Of a stretch of DNA of 64,000 nucleotides, positions 21,506-32,165 are shown piece after piece. The stretch is taken from assembly GCA_029204045.2 (NCBI GenBank), contig CM055075.1, positions 22,688,491 through 22,752,490 on the forward strand, written 5' to 3'. Each line of letters begins with the position of its first letter. The first letter of the stretch is position 1. This DNA comes from Tillandsia leiboldiana (Eukaryota; Streptophyta; Magnoliopsida; Poales; Bromeliaceae). Below the pieces are notes generated by a model that was not told where the DNA came from, searched no databases, and saw only the letters and a list, made by a program, of their open reading frames with translations. Position numbers and translations under genes: made by a program.

Positions 21506-22205
21506 TTTGTGCTCAAACTTTTCTTTTTCTTGTGCAGATTTTTAATCTTTTCTTGTGCAGGTTTTAAGTTTAGTTTTTAGTTTTAATTCTCACAGTTTTG
21601 GTTCTTGAACTTGTTAACTTTTCTCTCCATTTTGGTAATTTTGGCTAACTTTGTGACAAAAAGGGGGAGAGAATATTAGAACAGTTTGAACAATGAAACG
21701 ATGACGATTGTCCAGTTGTGAACCATGAAGGTAAGTAGAACTTCAACTTTTGGTTTTCTTTTGTGATTGCATGCATGCCTCGACTAACTATTTGCTAACT
21801 ATTTGGGCATGTAATATAACTAACAAGTTGATGTCACTAACATTTTGTGACATTTGGATTTTGATTGCATAGAAGATATGTTGGTTTTAACTATGATCCA
21901 GTTACATATCTGAATGTATAAATGTCATGGTAAGTATAAATGAGTATAAACTTCATCTCTGTGTGTGGTTTTTGAATGATATAAAATTCTTGAGGTATCT
22001 AACGATTTCTTTTGTCAAGAATGATTTCTTTTGCAGAGAGTACAGATGTCTAAGTCTAGAGTCTGTTTTAGGAGTTTAACTCATGTATCTATTTTATTTG
22101 GATCTCATTGTAAATTTTTGTTGTATGGTGATAGCAACAAAAATATCTTTTTGAATTTTCTTGAGTGGATTTGTGTTTTGTCACGAAACCGCCAAAGGGG
22201 GAGAT
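21506..22205 (+). other. Element F 3' region: second PPT, candidate 3' intron, final PPT
   Basis: No gene. A purine tract (gacaaaaagggggagag) lies at 21655-21673 and the terminal PPT aaagggggagat at 22194-22205, directly before the 3' LTR. Between them a strong donor, GAAG|GTAAGT (21731), and an acceptor, TTCTTTTGCAG (ends 22036), delimit a 306-bp candidate intron that recurs in E and C. Confidence 0.65.
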
Positions 22206-23510
22206 TGTTACGGAATTTGAGTTGGCGTATTTCGTGAATTCGGTTAAGTCTTGAAGATTGAAGATAAAGAAAGTTGGATCATATAACTCAATCTCAAGAA
22301 AGAAGAATTCAAAAGGATCAGGTATGTTTAACTAATTATTTTTGGTGATCCGAATACTTCTTATAGTGTAGAAACACTTGGATGAATTTTTAATTGCATA
22401 AAAATCAAAAACTGGACATGGGACATGTTCAGGATCCGGATCAGACTTTCCAATCCGGATCCCGAAGGGTGTTCGTTCATACACAAGTTCAATCCGGATC
22501 GTAGCCTCCTTTGATCCGGATCCCGAACACTGGTTTTACCATGATTTATGAACGATCCGGATCAGGCATTTCAATCCGGATCCCGAACGTTGGTGTTTGG
22601 TGAATTGTATGAACGATCCGGATCAGGCACTTCGATCCGGATCCCGAACCTTTGTTTTTCTGGAAACTGTCTGTCTCGCTACTGCAATCCGGATCGCCGA
22701 AGTCCGATCCGGATCGCCGTCCTGAAAAATTCCAGAAAAGGTTAGTTTTTGATTCTTATCCTCTTCCAATGGTTTCTAACCTATAATAGACCCTTTAATT
22801 CATCTTTTAGGGTAACCACGAAAAAAGGAAAAAAATACGACCGAAATAGATAGATCCACATATAGAGAAGAAAGGAAATCAATAGATTTATTCTTATGTT
22901 TCTTCATCTATATTGATTGATTTGATTCTAGGTTTTCATACTCACATTTTGAGTAGAATCAAATCAATGAATACTTAGATGGTATTTCCGATCTATTTCT
23001 AATCTAAGTATTCGGCGGATCATCACCACCCAAAAACAACGATTTTCCCAAAATCGGCGCGTGGACTCGCGTGGCCTTGTGGATTCAAGGTGCTACCGCT
23101 CTCGTGGATTCGGAGCGAGGTACGTTCGTGGATTCGAAGCGTGCTACTGGGTGAAGACGTGGATTCGGTCGGACGTCGTGGATTCGGCGTTGGACGCAGA
23201 TCGTGGATTCGAGAGAAGCGTTGCGGAGCGAGCGGAGAAGATCAACTAGGAGCGTATGGAAAAGGTTGAGTCGTCTGTGAGTACGGTATATCACCTTGTA
23301 CGTGTTATAATTCTAGTGGATTTCACCGTGTTATCGGTCCCGTGGTTTTTTACTCCGGTTTGGAGTTTTCCACGTAAAAATCTGCGTGTTATTTATTTTT
23401 CCGCATTGGGTTTTATATCGCAAAGATTTTGAGTGTTTATTGTTTACACCTATTCACCCCCCTCTAGGTGTTTTTTCCCCTATTTAGATCCAATTATATA
23501 TAACCCAACA
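22206..23510 (+). mobile_element. 3' LTR of nested element F (1305 bp)
   Basis: TGTTACGG ... AACCCAACA, full length. It is followed at once by gag sequence of element E with no PBS, which shows that it is the 3' LTR of an inserted element rather than the 5' LTR of the next one. It pairs with 12107-13371. Confidence 0.9.
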
Positions 23511-25241
23511 ATCTTCACTCAAACGCTCTTGAAGTGGGAAAGGATAATCTTAAAGTAAATGTTTCCCTTCAAGAGTCCAATGAGCATTTCCGAGAAAAAT
23601 TAGTAGATATGGTGAACAAAGCGAATTATCTTTGAAGCTCTACGGCGAGGCCGCAGGAAAAATTGAAATGACAAAAACCATCTCCAATCAAGGATGACTT
23701 ACAACGATTTCACGGGAAGGAGTAAGTTGGATAAGCTTCTTGGTCTTGGTCAAACAAACAAATTCGGCCTCGGATACAATCGACTGAAGACAATTTAGTT
23801 CGGTTTGGACAGTTTTGTGCCTCAGTCTGTATCTCCTCCTCCGACACGTGGAATTGACGACAAACAACGACAACAAATAATTCCCCCTCTTCGGAACGTC
23901 TAGAACAAAGATATGTTTTCGTTGTGGTTCTGCAGGGCCATAAGAAGAAATTGCAAGAATGGAGCGCAAAGTCAATCAAGCACATCTTGCAACTACTACC
24001 AATGAGGTCATTTCCCGCAAATCAAAGAAGGATCTTTCAAAAGGAAAGAACATCGGTAGTTCATCAAACAAGACGACGACGTCAAGGAAAAGCAATAGAT
24101 CAAAAAGACGCTTTCACCAAAGGTATCAATTCACAATCATTTCCGACGTACTCCAAAAATTCAAAAGGTTTGGGTACGCAAAGGTGAGATTTCTTTTTCA
24201 TCCTTGAATCACGCGGTACCAAACGGCCCTTGGAATTACTGCATATGATTTAATGGGGCCGATTCGTCAACCATCTTTGGGAGGTAAATGGTATATTTCT
24301 TATTGGTTGATGATTCTCTAGATATCATGGGTAGCATTTTTAAAAGAGAAAGTGATACTTTTGATTCTTTTCACGAGATTTGCCATCGTATTATGATTGA
24401 AAAGAATGAAAAGATCATTCGTGTTAAAAGTGATAGAGGTGGAGAATTCTAAATTCTAAATTCATTGATTTTGCACTCCAACGACATTAAACATGAATCT
24501 CAGCACCCTATACACCTCAACAGAATGGTGTAGTCGAGCGCAAAAAAAGGGGTTGTACAAGAGATGGCACGTGTTATGCTTCATAGCCGGAATTTACCGT
24601 TATATTTTTGGGCTGAAGCCGGTGAACACTGCCAGTCTATATTATTAATCGAGTTTATTTGCGCCGGGAACTTTAAATACACCATATGAACTATGGTTTG
24701 TAGAAAACCAAACATCAAATATTTCGTATCTTTGGGAGTCGGTGTTACATTTTACGTGACGCGAAATCTTAGAAATTTGACTCTCGAAAGGAGAAGGGAT
24801 TTTTTTTTATGGTATTCTACAAACAGTAGAGCATATCGGGTATTAATAGAATTCTAACACGATTGTAGAATCTATAAATGTTAAACAGTAGATGAAGCTT
24901 TCACTTTGCATTGATAAATCTACACCGTGATATCTCTCTTGATGATGATACTACCTGCCATGCATTTATCATAACAATCTTCCGATAATGATTGGATGCA
25001 TCTAATGGTTATTCAAGTTATCTGATGTGCAGAGATGAATCATATAAGTCTCGAGTACTCCGTTACCTCAAACGCTTACGCATCTCCAAGGATCATCCTG
25101 GAACTAAATATTATTGGAGAACCACAAGAAGGAGTCAGACTCGGAGGGACAGTTGGTTGTGGATCGCTTGTTACGTTTCCTTAATCGAACCAAAGACGCT
25201 CGATGAAGATCTTCAGGAGACTACTGGATTGAAGCAATGCA
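23511..25241 (+). pseudogene. Element E gag/pol continuation, error-rich and internally deleted
   Basis: This follows element F from 14713 to about 17048 but with frequent one-base insertions and deletions, so no frame is kept. Gag resumes at about the codon where the 5' part was broken. The second CCHC and the pol start are recognisable. About 600 bp (protease and start of integrase) are missing at about 24205. Integrase motifs then resume (ggaggtaaatgg, gatagaggtggagaattc) and the sequence ends in the N gap. After the gap the same family is almost error-free, so unpolished contig-end sequence is a likely explanation. Confidence 0.8.
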
Positions 25242-25341
25242 NNNNNNNNNNNNNNNNNNNNNNNNNNNNNNNNNNNNNNNNNNNNNNNNNNNNNNNNNNN
25301 NNNNNNNNNNNNNNNNNNNNNNNNNNNNNNNNNNNNNNNNN
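25242..25341. other. 100-N assembly gap
   Basis: Exactly 100 N, the usual placeholder for a gap of unknown size. The base before it corresponds to F position about 17048 and the base after it to about 16690. The flanks therefore overlap by about 350 bp of homologous sequence, and the true gap may be negative. Confidence 0.97.
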
Positions 25342-27177
25342 TTAAAGTAGATGAAGCTTTCCACTTTGCATCTGAAAAAATCTACCCCTGATATCTCTCT
25401 TGATGATGATACTCCTGTAAATGCATCTTCTCATGATAATACTTCCAATATTAATGATGCATCTAATGGTTCTTCAAGTTTATCTGATGTGCAGGAATCA
25501 TCTTGTGTACCTCCGAGTACTCCATTACATCAAACGTTACGCATCTCCAAGGATCATCCTGAATCAAACATCATTGGAGATCCACAAGAAGGAGTCAAAA
25601 CTCGGAGACAGTTGGTTTGTGGATTCGCTTGTTACGTTTCCATGATCGAACCAAAGAACGTCGATGAAGCTCTTCAGGATGACTACTGGATTGAAGCAAT
25701 GCAGGAAGAGCTCTATCAGTTTGAACGAAACAAAGTCTGGGAATTAACGACGCCTCCGAAGCAACACAATGTGATCGGTACTAAATGGATTTTCAAGAAC
25801 AAGAAAAATGAGAATGGTACCATCATCAGGAACAAAGCACGTTTAGTTGCTCAAGGCTACTCTCAAATAGAAGGTATAGACTTTGATAAAACGTTCGCCC
25901 CTGTAGCTAGACTCGAGTCCATTCGTATCTTATTCGCTATTGCTTGTCACTTTAAAATAAAACTCTTTCAAATGGACGTTAAGAGCGCGTTTTTAAATGG
26001 GTTTTTAAATGAGGAAGTTTATGTGGCTCAACCGAAAGGTTTTGTAGACTGTAAACTACCTAACCATGTTTTTCGTTTGAAAAAGACTCTTTACGATTTA
26101 AAACAAGCACCGCGAGCGTGGTACGGAAGGTTGACAAAGCACCTTTTGGAGAAGGGCTATACTCGAGGGGGAGCAGATCGGACTCTCTTTGTGAAGCATT
26201 ATCAGGATAACTTCATTGTTGCACAAATCTATGTCGATGACATTGTATTTGGAGCAACAAAGGATAATGATGCTTCTAAATTCGCAGAAACCATGGAAAG
26301 CGAATTTGAGATGTCTATGATGGGCGAACTGACATACTTTCTTGGATTGCAAGTGAAACAAAATGGTGAAGGCATCCATCTGTGTCAATCCAAGTATGCA
26401 AAGGAGTTGGTAAAGAAATTCGGATTAGAAGATTCTAAAGATTTTCCTACTCCTATGGGAACTAGCAATAAGGGATTAGGAAGTGAATCTCTTAATGAGA
26501 ATGTAGACGAGAAACTTTATCGCAGCATGATTGGAAGTCTACTTTACCTCACAGCTAGTCGCCCGGATATATCCTTTAGTGTTGGGATTTGCGCGAGATA
26601 TCAATCAGCACCAAAGGAGGTTCACCTGAAAGCGGTGAAACGGATCATCCGGTACATCAAAGGAACCATTAATTTCGGAATTTGGTATCCTATGGGAACA
26701 AGTCTAGATATTATTGGATACTCAGATACCGATTGGGCAGGATCTGTGGATGATCGGAAAAGTACGAGTGGTGCATGTTTTTATCTTGGCCATTGCCTTT
26801 TTGCATGGCATAGTAAAAAGCAAAACTGCATTGCACTCTCGACTGCCGAAGCGGAATACATCTCAGCGGGTAGTTGTTCAACTCAACTCATTTGGATGAA
26901 AAGCGTGTTGAGCGACTTCCGGATTTCAGCAACTTCGGTAACTGTTTTATGTGACAACACTAGTGCTATAAACATTTCAAAACACCATGTGTTGCACTCA
27001 AGAACAAAACACATTGAACTTAGATATCATTTTCTTAGAGAGCTAGTTGAATCAAATATTCTTCAAATTTCCTACATTTCAACTGAAGATCAATTAGCTG
27101 GCTTTTTAACAAAACCTTTGAATCAAAAACGTTTTATTCATTTGCGTAAAGCAATTGGAATGCTTTCCTTGAAATAA
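25342..27177 (+). CDS. Element E pol, C-terminal part (RT and RNase H)
   Basis: After the gap this is open in one frame from about 25378 to the TAA at 27175-27177. The first 30 bases carry a one-base insertion relative to F (catctgaaaaaatc). It contains the acidic linker after integrase, then RT with DVKSAFLNG and YVDDIVFG, and RNase H with STAEAEY. Substitutions relative to F include LYDLKQ for LYGLKQ, SDTDWAG for SDADWAG and LAGFLT for LADFLT. The catalytic YVDD and the RNase H Glu are kept, but the Gly-to-Asp change in the RT motif could impair it. The N-terminal half of pol is in the degraded part before the gap. Confidence 0.9.
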
Positions 27178-28099
27178 TCTCTTTTTGAAACTCTTGTTTA
27201 GGTTAGGTTTTGTTTTTGTGTTTTTGTTCATCATCTATGCTTAGACATAGAACATTAATTGAGCATTAGTTTTTACTGACTTTAACTGCATCCTTTATAT
27301 GTTTATAAATTTATTATGCCTTGGATATCATAATAATTCATTTGATGCAATGATCATTTATGTGAATTAAATCTTCTTTGTTTTGATCAAAGTCAATTTC
27401 TCTCTCGATGATCTCTTGGTATAGTTTTTATCTTATTTGACTGTTTAGTCGAGTATGAAATCGAGATCAATATTTGGCTGAATACTTTATATCTTAAATA
27501 ATTGATAGCCAATTGAGGGGGAGTCAAAGAAAAAGTGTTATGCCCAAAAGATGTGGAAAGAGTTACATCCCAATGAGGAGTGTGAAAACTACCACCACAT
27601 GGACGAAAGAGCTACCACCTCGGTCGTCCGAGTACTGTGTGCAGCTACCACATGTATACCAAGCAAGGTTTTTCAAGTTTGATTAAATAAAATGCATGTT
27701 GAAATACTTGACTCTGTCAAAATTTCAAGGTTGGTATAAGGTGGGAATTTTAATGAAAGATGCTCAAAGAGCCACTCTCTTCAATAAATTGACTAGATAT
27801 ATTATCTAACTTATCTGAGATTTCAGACATCTATTGATATTTGTATTTCATTTTCTTTACCGAATTGATGATTTGATAAAGGCATTACTCATAAAATCAA
27901 GTTAGATGTAATTGAAGTTGTTCAACTTTAAGGGATTTAATTTTTATAAATTTTTGTTTCATTTGTTGGATGTTATTGATAGATTTGGCATAATCTATTT
28001 TTTGTTGTATGAAACGATGATTTTCATTTAAAGTTGATACACAAAAGTGCTTACAATCTTTTTCTGAATTTTCTAGAATTTTTCTGAAGAAAAAGTTGG
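27178..28099 (+). other. Element E noncoding region after pol
   Basis: Near-identical to 18523-19440. PPT-like GAGGGGGAG at 27515-27523; conserved structured box at 27541-27660 with hairpin CTCGG/CCGAG at 27619-27632; the ggttggtataaggtggga piece near 27730. No gene. Confidence 0.75.
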
Positions 28100-28330
28100 A
28101 GCCGATTCGGATTGGACAAGCCGATCCGGATCCCGAACGCAGGTATTCTCTGCGGGTATCCGATCCGGATCGGAATCACGAACTGATCCGGATCGCGGCT
28201 AGGGTTTTATATAGAACAAAAGGGTTTTGATTTCTTTTTACTTCAATCTTTTGTTCAAAAGTCTCCAGAGCTTCTCTCTCTAGAATTCATCCATCTTGGA
28301 AGCTTTCAAACTCAAGTTCTTCGATTCCAA
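28100..28330 (+). promoter_or_regulatory. Candidate internal promoter and leader exon of the accessory ORF (element E)
   Basis: A palindrome cluster at 28100-28195 (gatccggatcccgaacg, gatccggatcgg, gatccggatcgcgg) is followed by TATATA at 28208-28213. A CT-rich leader with cttctctctctag runs up to the donor at 28331. It is the same module as the LTR U3, placed about 0.5 kb ahead of the accessory ATG. Confidence 0.6.
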
Positions 28331-28712
28331 GTAAGTTTTATTGATCAAAATCTCGGTTTTTCACAGTTTTTCATATTTTTCCTCAAAACGTGATGAAATT
28401 TCCGTATCTTTTTCGTTTGTGGATGATTTTTGATCAAATTTCTTTTGAAATAAGAACTCTGGGTAGATTAGTTTTGATTATATGCTAAGTATTCTAATGA
28501 TAAACGATTTTTTGGCCTTCGATTTCAAAAATTTCGGTTTTAGGGCATATAATGGGAATTTTCGAAAATCATGCGATTGATATATTTTTAAAATTCCTTT
28601 TGCAAAACTAATTTGATTCTTAGTCTCTCTACACGATAATGATTGTTTGGGTATAATTTTTCAAATATTTGAAAATTAACAATTTTTCGTGTTCTTGAGT
28701 TGTTGCTCACAG
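28331..28712 (+). other. Candidate leader intron of the accessory ORF (element E)
   Basis: Donor CCAA|GTAAGT, acceptor TTGCTCACAG, 382 bp. Removing it would join a 5' UTR exon to a second exon beginning 27 bases before the ATG at 28740. Confidence 0.6.
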
Positions 28713-28739
28713 GGTTTCCTTTCACAAGAAATAGCAAAA

Positions 28740-30161
28740 ATGACGTTTTCATGGATCATCTTCCTGCTAGTTGCCATGGTACACACTCGAGCAACAAACA
28801 AACTGAAAAGAGCTAAGAAAACTCAACGGAAAGGTGAGTTTCTTCTTGTCAGCGACTCAGAGGCTGAAGCAGATAATCAAGAAGTTGATTGGGACAAACT
28901 GTCGGATGATGAATCAATGCCTGTTCAACCTAAGCAAAAGACTTTCGACACGTCAAAAGGTAAAGCGCCAATGACATCCTCTATCTCAATGAAAAGAAAA
29001 AGACTGGCTCGACGGTTTGGACGAGCACGAGGTTTCGAGATTAACGAACCAATAGTTCCGGATTCTCCACCTCGTGAGGAACAAGTGTTCGTTAATGCGG
29101 ATCGCCTAAGGGCATTTGAGAATCGTGAGTGCATTGGCGAGAGGCATGTTAATATTGAGGCTCTACGAGATCACTCCCCTGAGTTTGGTGTTCTGATTGA
29201 ACAAGCAAACCTTATTCAAGTATGCCGATTCCCAAAAATGCTTGGATACTGTCTGCATCACGTGATGACCTTCTATACAAATGCACGGCACCTTCGAGAA
29301 AATGAAAATGGTCCGATGGAGTTTTACATGAATATCCAAGGCACAAGGTTTAAAATTACTCCACAGTTAATTGGCGAGGTTTTGGGAATGCAAGCCAGCA
29401 AGACAGGAGTTAATTACTTGAAGGGAAAGGTTTTGACAAACACGATGTGGCAAATGGTCATAAAGGGAATATGTTTGGAGGGAACTCAATCAACGGAGAA
29501 GTCTATCAAATCCAAAGAACTTCGTCTTGAGTACCGGTTCCTAAACTTCATCACATGTTACAATATCCTTCCAAATATGCAGACGAAAGTCTTGAGATGG
29601 GATCGAATGCTGTTTTTGTATCTCTTAGGACATCCGTCAGAGGCAATGGGATTAAATATCAACATTCCATACATTATTTGGAATAGAATGACGAGATATG
29701 TTGAGCATCCTCATCCCACTGAAAGGATCCCATTTCCATTGATTATAATGAGGATCTTAAAGAGGTTTCAAGTTGATATTAGTGCAACAACTTATCATCA
29801 CTGCTTGGGCATGATCGATGAGTCCACCATTGTCAAGTCTCTTCACAAATTGCCTCATGTCACTCCAGTTCCTCCATGCGGAACGAAACCCAGTACCGGC
29901 ACTTCCGCATCACCATCACAACCAGAACTCGCACCAGCGGATGAAGCATCAGTCTCATCCATCTACAAAGAACAACAACGATTATCTTTTGAGCAGGAAC
30001 AGATTTCGAAGGCACAGAAGAGAATTTCCAATGAGCTTGAGCTCATCACGGCAGCTCATATTACCATAACCAAGAAGGTCAATTCAATGAACAAGCTGGT
30101 GAAAAAGATGTTCTCTAAGATGGGCTGCACGAGCTCTGAAGGCTCTGAATCTGATGATTGA
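28740..30161 (+). CDS. Sirevirus accessory ORF (plant-transposon-like domain, coiled coil), intact
   Basis: 473 codons; function unknown. ATG 28740 is chosen because it follows the conserved acceptor and the hydrophobic start MTFSWIIFLLVAM is shared with C (57870) and A (7067). In-frame codons continue upstream to a GTG at 28689, but that part is intronic or leader. Order: hydrophobic residues 3-13; basic 14-30; acidic Ser/Glu segment; a Lys/Arg patch near residue 95 (MKRKRLARRFGRARG, possible nuclear signal); a central domain of about 200 residues with FYTNARHL, FKITPQLIGEVLGM and RWDRMLFLYLLG, which resembles the 'putative plant transposon protein' domain (PF20167-like); a Pro/Ser linker; and a C-terminal coiled coil (EQQRLSFEQEQISKAQKRI) with an acidic Ser tail. 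It occupies the place of the env-like ORF of SIRE-type elements, but I see no clear signal peptide plus membrane anchor, so env is only one option. C has a diverged homologue. Confidence 0.88.
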   Translation: MTFSWIIFLLVAMVHTRATNKLKRAKKTQRKGEFLLVSDSEAEADNQEVDWDKLSDDESMPVQPKQKTFDTSKGKAPMTSSISMKRKRLARRFGRARGFEINEPIVPDSPPREEQVFVNADRLRAFENRECIGERHVNIEALRDHSPEFGVLIEQANLIQVCRFPKMLGYCLHHVMTFYTNARHLRENENGPMEFYMNIQGTRFKITPQLIGEVLGMQASKTGVNYLKGKVLTNTMWQMVIKGICLEGTQSTEKSIKSKELRLEYRFLNFITCYNILPNMQTKVLRWDRMLFLYLLGHPSEAMGLNINIPYIIWNRMTRYVEHPHPTERIPFPLIIMRILKRFQVDISATTYHHCLGMIDESTIVKSLHKLPHVTPVPPCGTKPSTGTSASPSQPELAPADEASVSSIYKEQQRLSFEQEQISKAQKRISNELELITAAHITITKKVNSMNKLVKKMFSKMGCTSSEGSESDD

Positions 30162-30860
30162 TTTCTTCTAATTTCTTTTTAATCTTTTCTTGTGCAGGTT
30201 TTTAAGTTTTAGTTTTTAGTTTTAATTCTCACAGTCTTGGTTCTTGAACTTGTTAACTTTTCTCTCTATTTTGTAATTTTGGCTAACTTTGTGACAAAAA
30301 GGGGGAGAGAATATTAGAACAGTTTGAACAATGAAACTATGATCGATTGCTTCGATTGTCCAGTTGTGAACCATGAAGGTAAGTAGAACTTCAACTTTTG
30401 GTTTTCTTTTGTGATTGCACGCATGCCTCGACTAACTATTTGCTAACTATTTGGGCATGTAATATAACTAACAAGTTGATGTTCACTAACAATTTTTGTG
30501 ACATTTGGATTTTGATTGCATAGAAGATATGTTGGGTTTTTAACTATGATCCAGTTACATATCTGAATGTATAAATGTCATGGTAAGTATAAATGAGTAT
30601 AAACTTCATCTCTGTATGTGGTTTTTGAATGACATAAAATTCTTGAGGTATCTAACGATTTTTTTTGTCAATAATGATTTCTTTTGCAGAGAGTACAGAT
30701 GTCTAAGTCTAGAGTCTGTTTTAGGAGTTTAACTCATGTATCTATTTTATTTTGGATCTCTATTGTAAATTTTTGTTGTATGGTGATAGCAACAAAAATA
30801 TCTTTTTGAATTTTCTTGAGTGGATTTGTGTTTTGTCACGAAACCGCCAAAGGGGGAGAT
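30162..30860 (+). other. Element E 3' region: PPTs and candidate 3' intron
   Basis: Purine tract gacaaaaagggggagag at 30292-30308 and terminal PPT aaagggggagat at 30849-30860. The candidate intron 30379-30689 (311 bp) has donor GAAG|GTAAGT and acceptor TTCTTTTGCAG. It lies more than 200 nt downstream of the stop codon. Confidence 0.65.
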
Positions 30861-32165
30861 TGTTACGGAATTTGAGTTGGCGTATTTCGTGAATTCGGTT
30901 AAGTCTTGAAGGTTGAAGATAAAGAAAGTTGGATCATTTAACTCAATCTCAAGAAAGAAGAATTCAAAAGGATTAGGTATGTTTAACTAATTATTTTTGG
31001 TGATCCGAATACTTCTTATAGTGTAGAAACGCTTGGATGAATTTCTAATTGCATAAAAATAAAAAACTGGACATGGGACATGTTCAGGATCCGGATCAGA
31101 CTTTCCAATCCGGATCCCGAAGGGTATTCGTTCATACGCAACTTCAATTCGGATCGTAGCCTCCTTTGATCAGGATCCCGAACACTGGTTTTACCATGAT
31201 TTATGAACGATCCGGATCAGGCTTTTCAATCCGGATCCCGAACGTTGGTGTTTGGTGAAAGTGTATGAACGATCCGGATCAGGCACTTCGATCCGGATCC
31301 CGAACCTTTGTTTTTCTAGAAACTGTCTGTCTCGCTACTGCAATCCGGATCGCCGAAGTCCGATCCGGATCGCCGTCCTGAAAAATTCCAGAAAAGGTTA
31401 GTTTTTGATTCTTATCCCCTTCCAATGGTTTCTAACCTATATATAGACCCTTTAATTCATCTTTTAGGGGAACCCACGATAATGGGAAAAGACGACCGAA
31501 ATAGATAGATCCACAAATAGAGAAGAAAGGAAATCAATAGATTGAATCTTATGTTTCTTCATCTATATTGATTGATTTGATTCTAGGTTTTCATACTCAC
31601 ATTTTGAGTAGAATCAAATCAATGAATACTTACATGGTATTTCCGATCTATTTCTAATCTAAGTATTCGGCGGATCATCACCACCCAAAAACAACGATTT
31701 CCCAAAAATCGGCGCGTGGACTCGCGTGGCCTTGTGGGTTCAAGGTGCTACCGCTCTCGTGGATTCGGAGCGAGGTACGTTCGTGGATTCGAAGCGTGCT
31801 ACTGGGTGAAGACCGTGGATTCGGTCAGACGTCGTGGATTCGGCGTTGGACGCAGATCGTGGATTCGAGAAGCGTCGTGGAGCGAGCGGAGAAGATCAAC
31901 TAGGAGCGTATGGAAAAGGTTGAGTCGTCTGTGAGTACGGTATATCACCTTGTACGTGTTTAATTCTAGTGGATTTCACTGTGTTATCGGTCCCGTGGTT
32001 TTTTACTCCGGTTTGGAGTTTTCCATGTAAAAATCTCTGCGTGTTATTTATTTTTCCGCATTGGGTTTTATATCGCAAAGATTTTTGAGTGTTTATTGTT
32101 TACCCCTATTCACCCCCTCTAGGTGTTTTTTCCCCTATTTAGATCCAATTATACATAACCCAACA
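30861..32165 (+). mobile_element. 3' LTR of element E (1305 bp)
   Basis: TGTTACGG ... ATAACCCAACA, followed by target duplication acaag (32166-32170) that matches 9403-9407. TATA TATATATA is at 31438-31445. It shares with LTR 9408-10713 the variants AAGGTTGAAG, ATTTAACTC, ATACGCAAC and CCACAAATAG. Confidence 0.93.

Noticed and set aside
28689..28739. Upstream extension of the accessory ORF to a GTG at 28689
   Set aside because: It would need a non-ATG start and crosses the conserved CACAG acceptor. The ATG at 28740 is shared with A and C.
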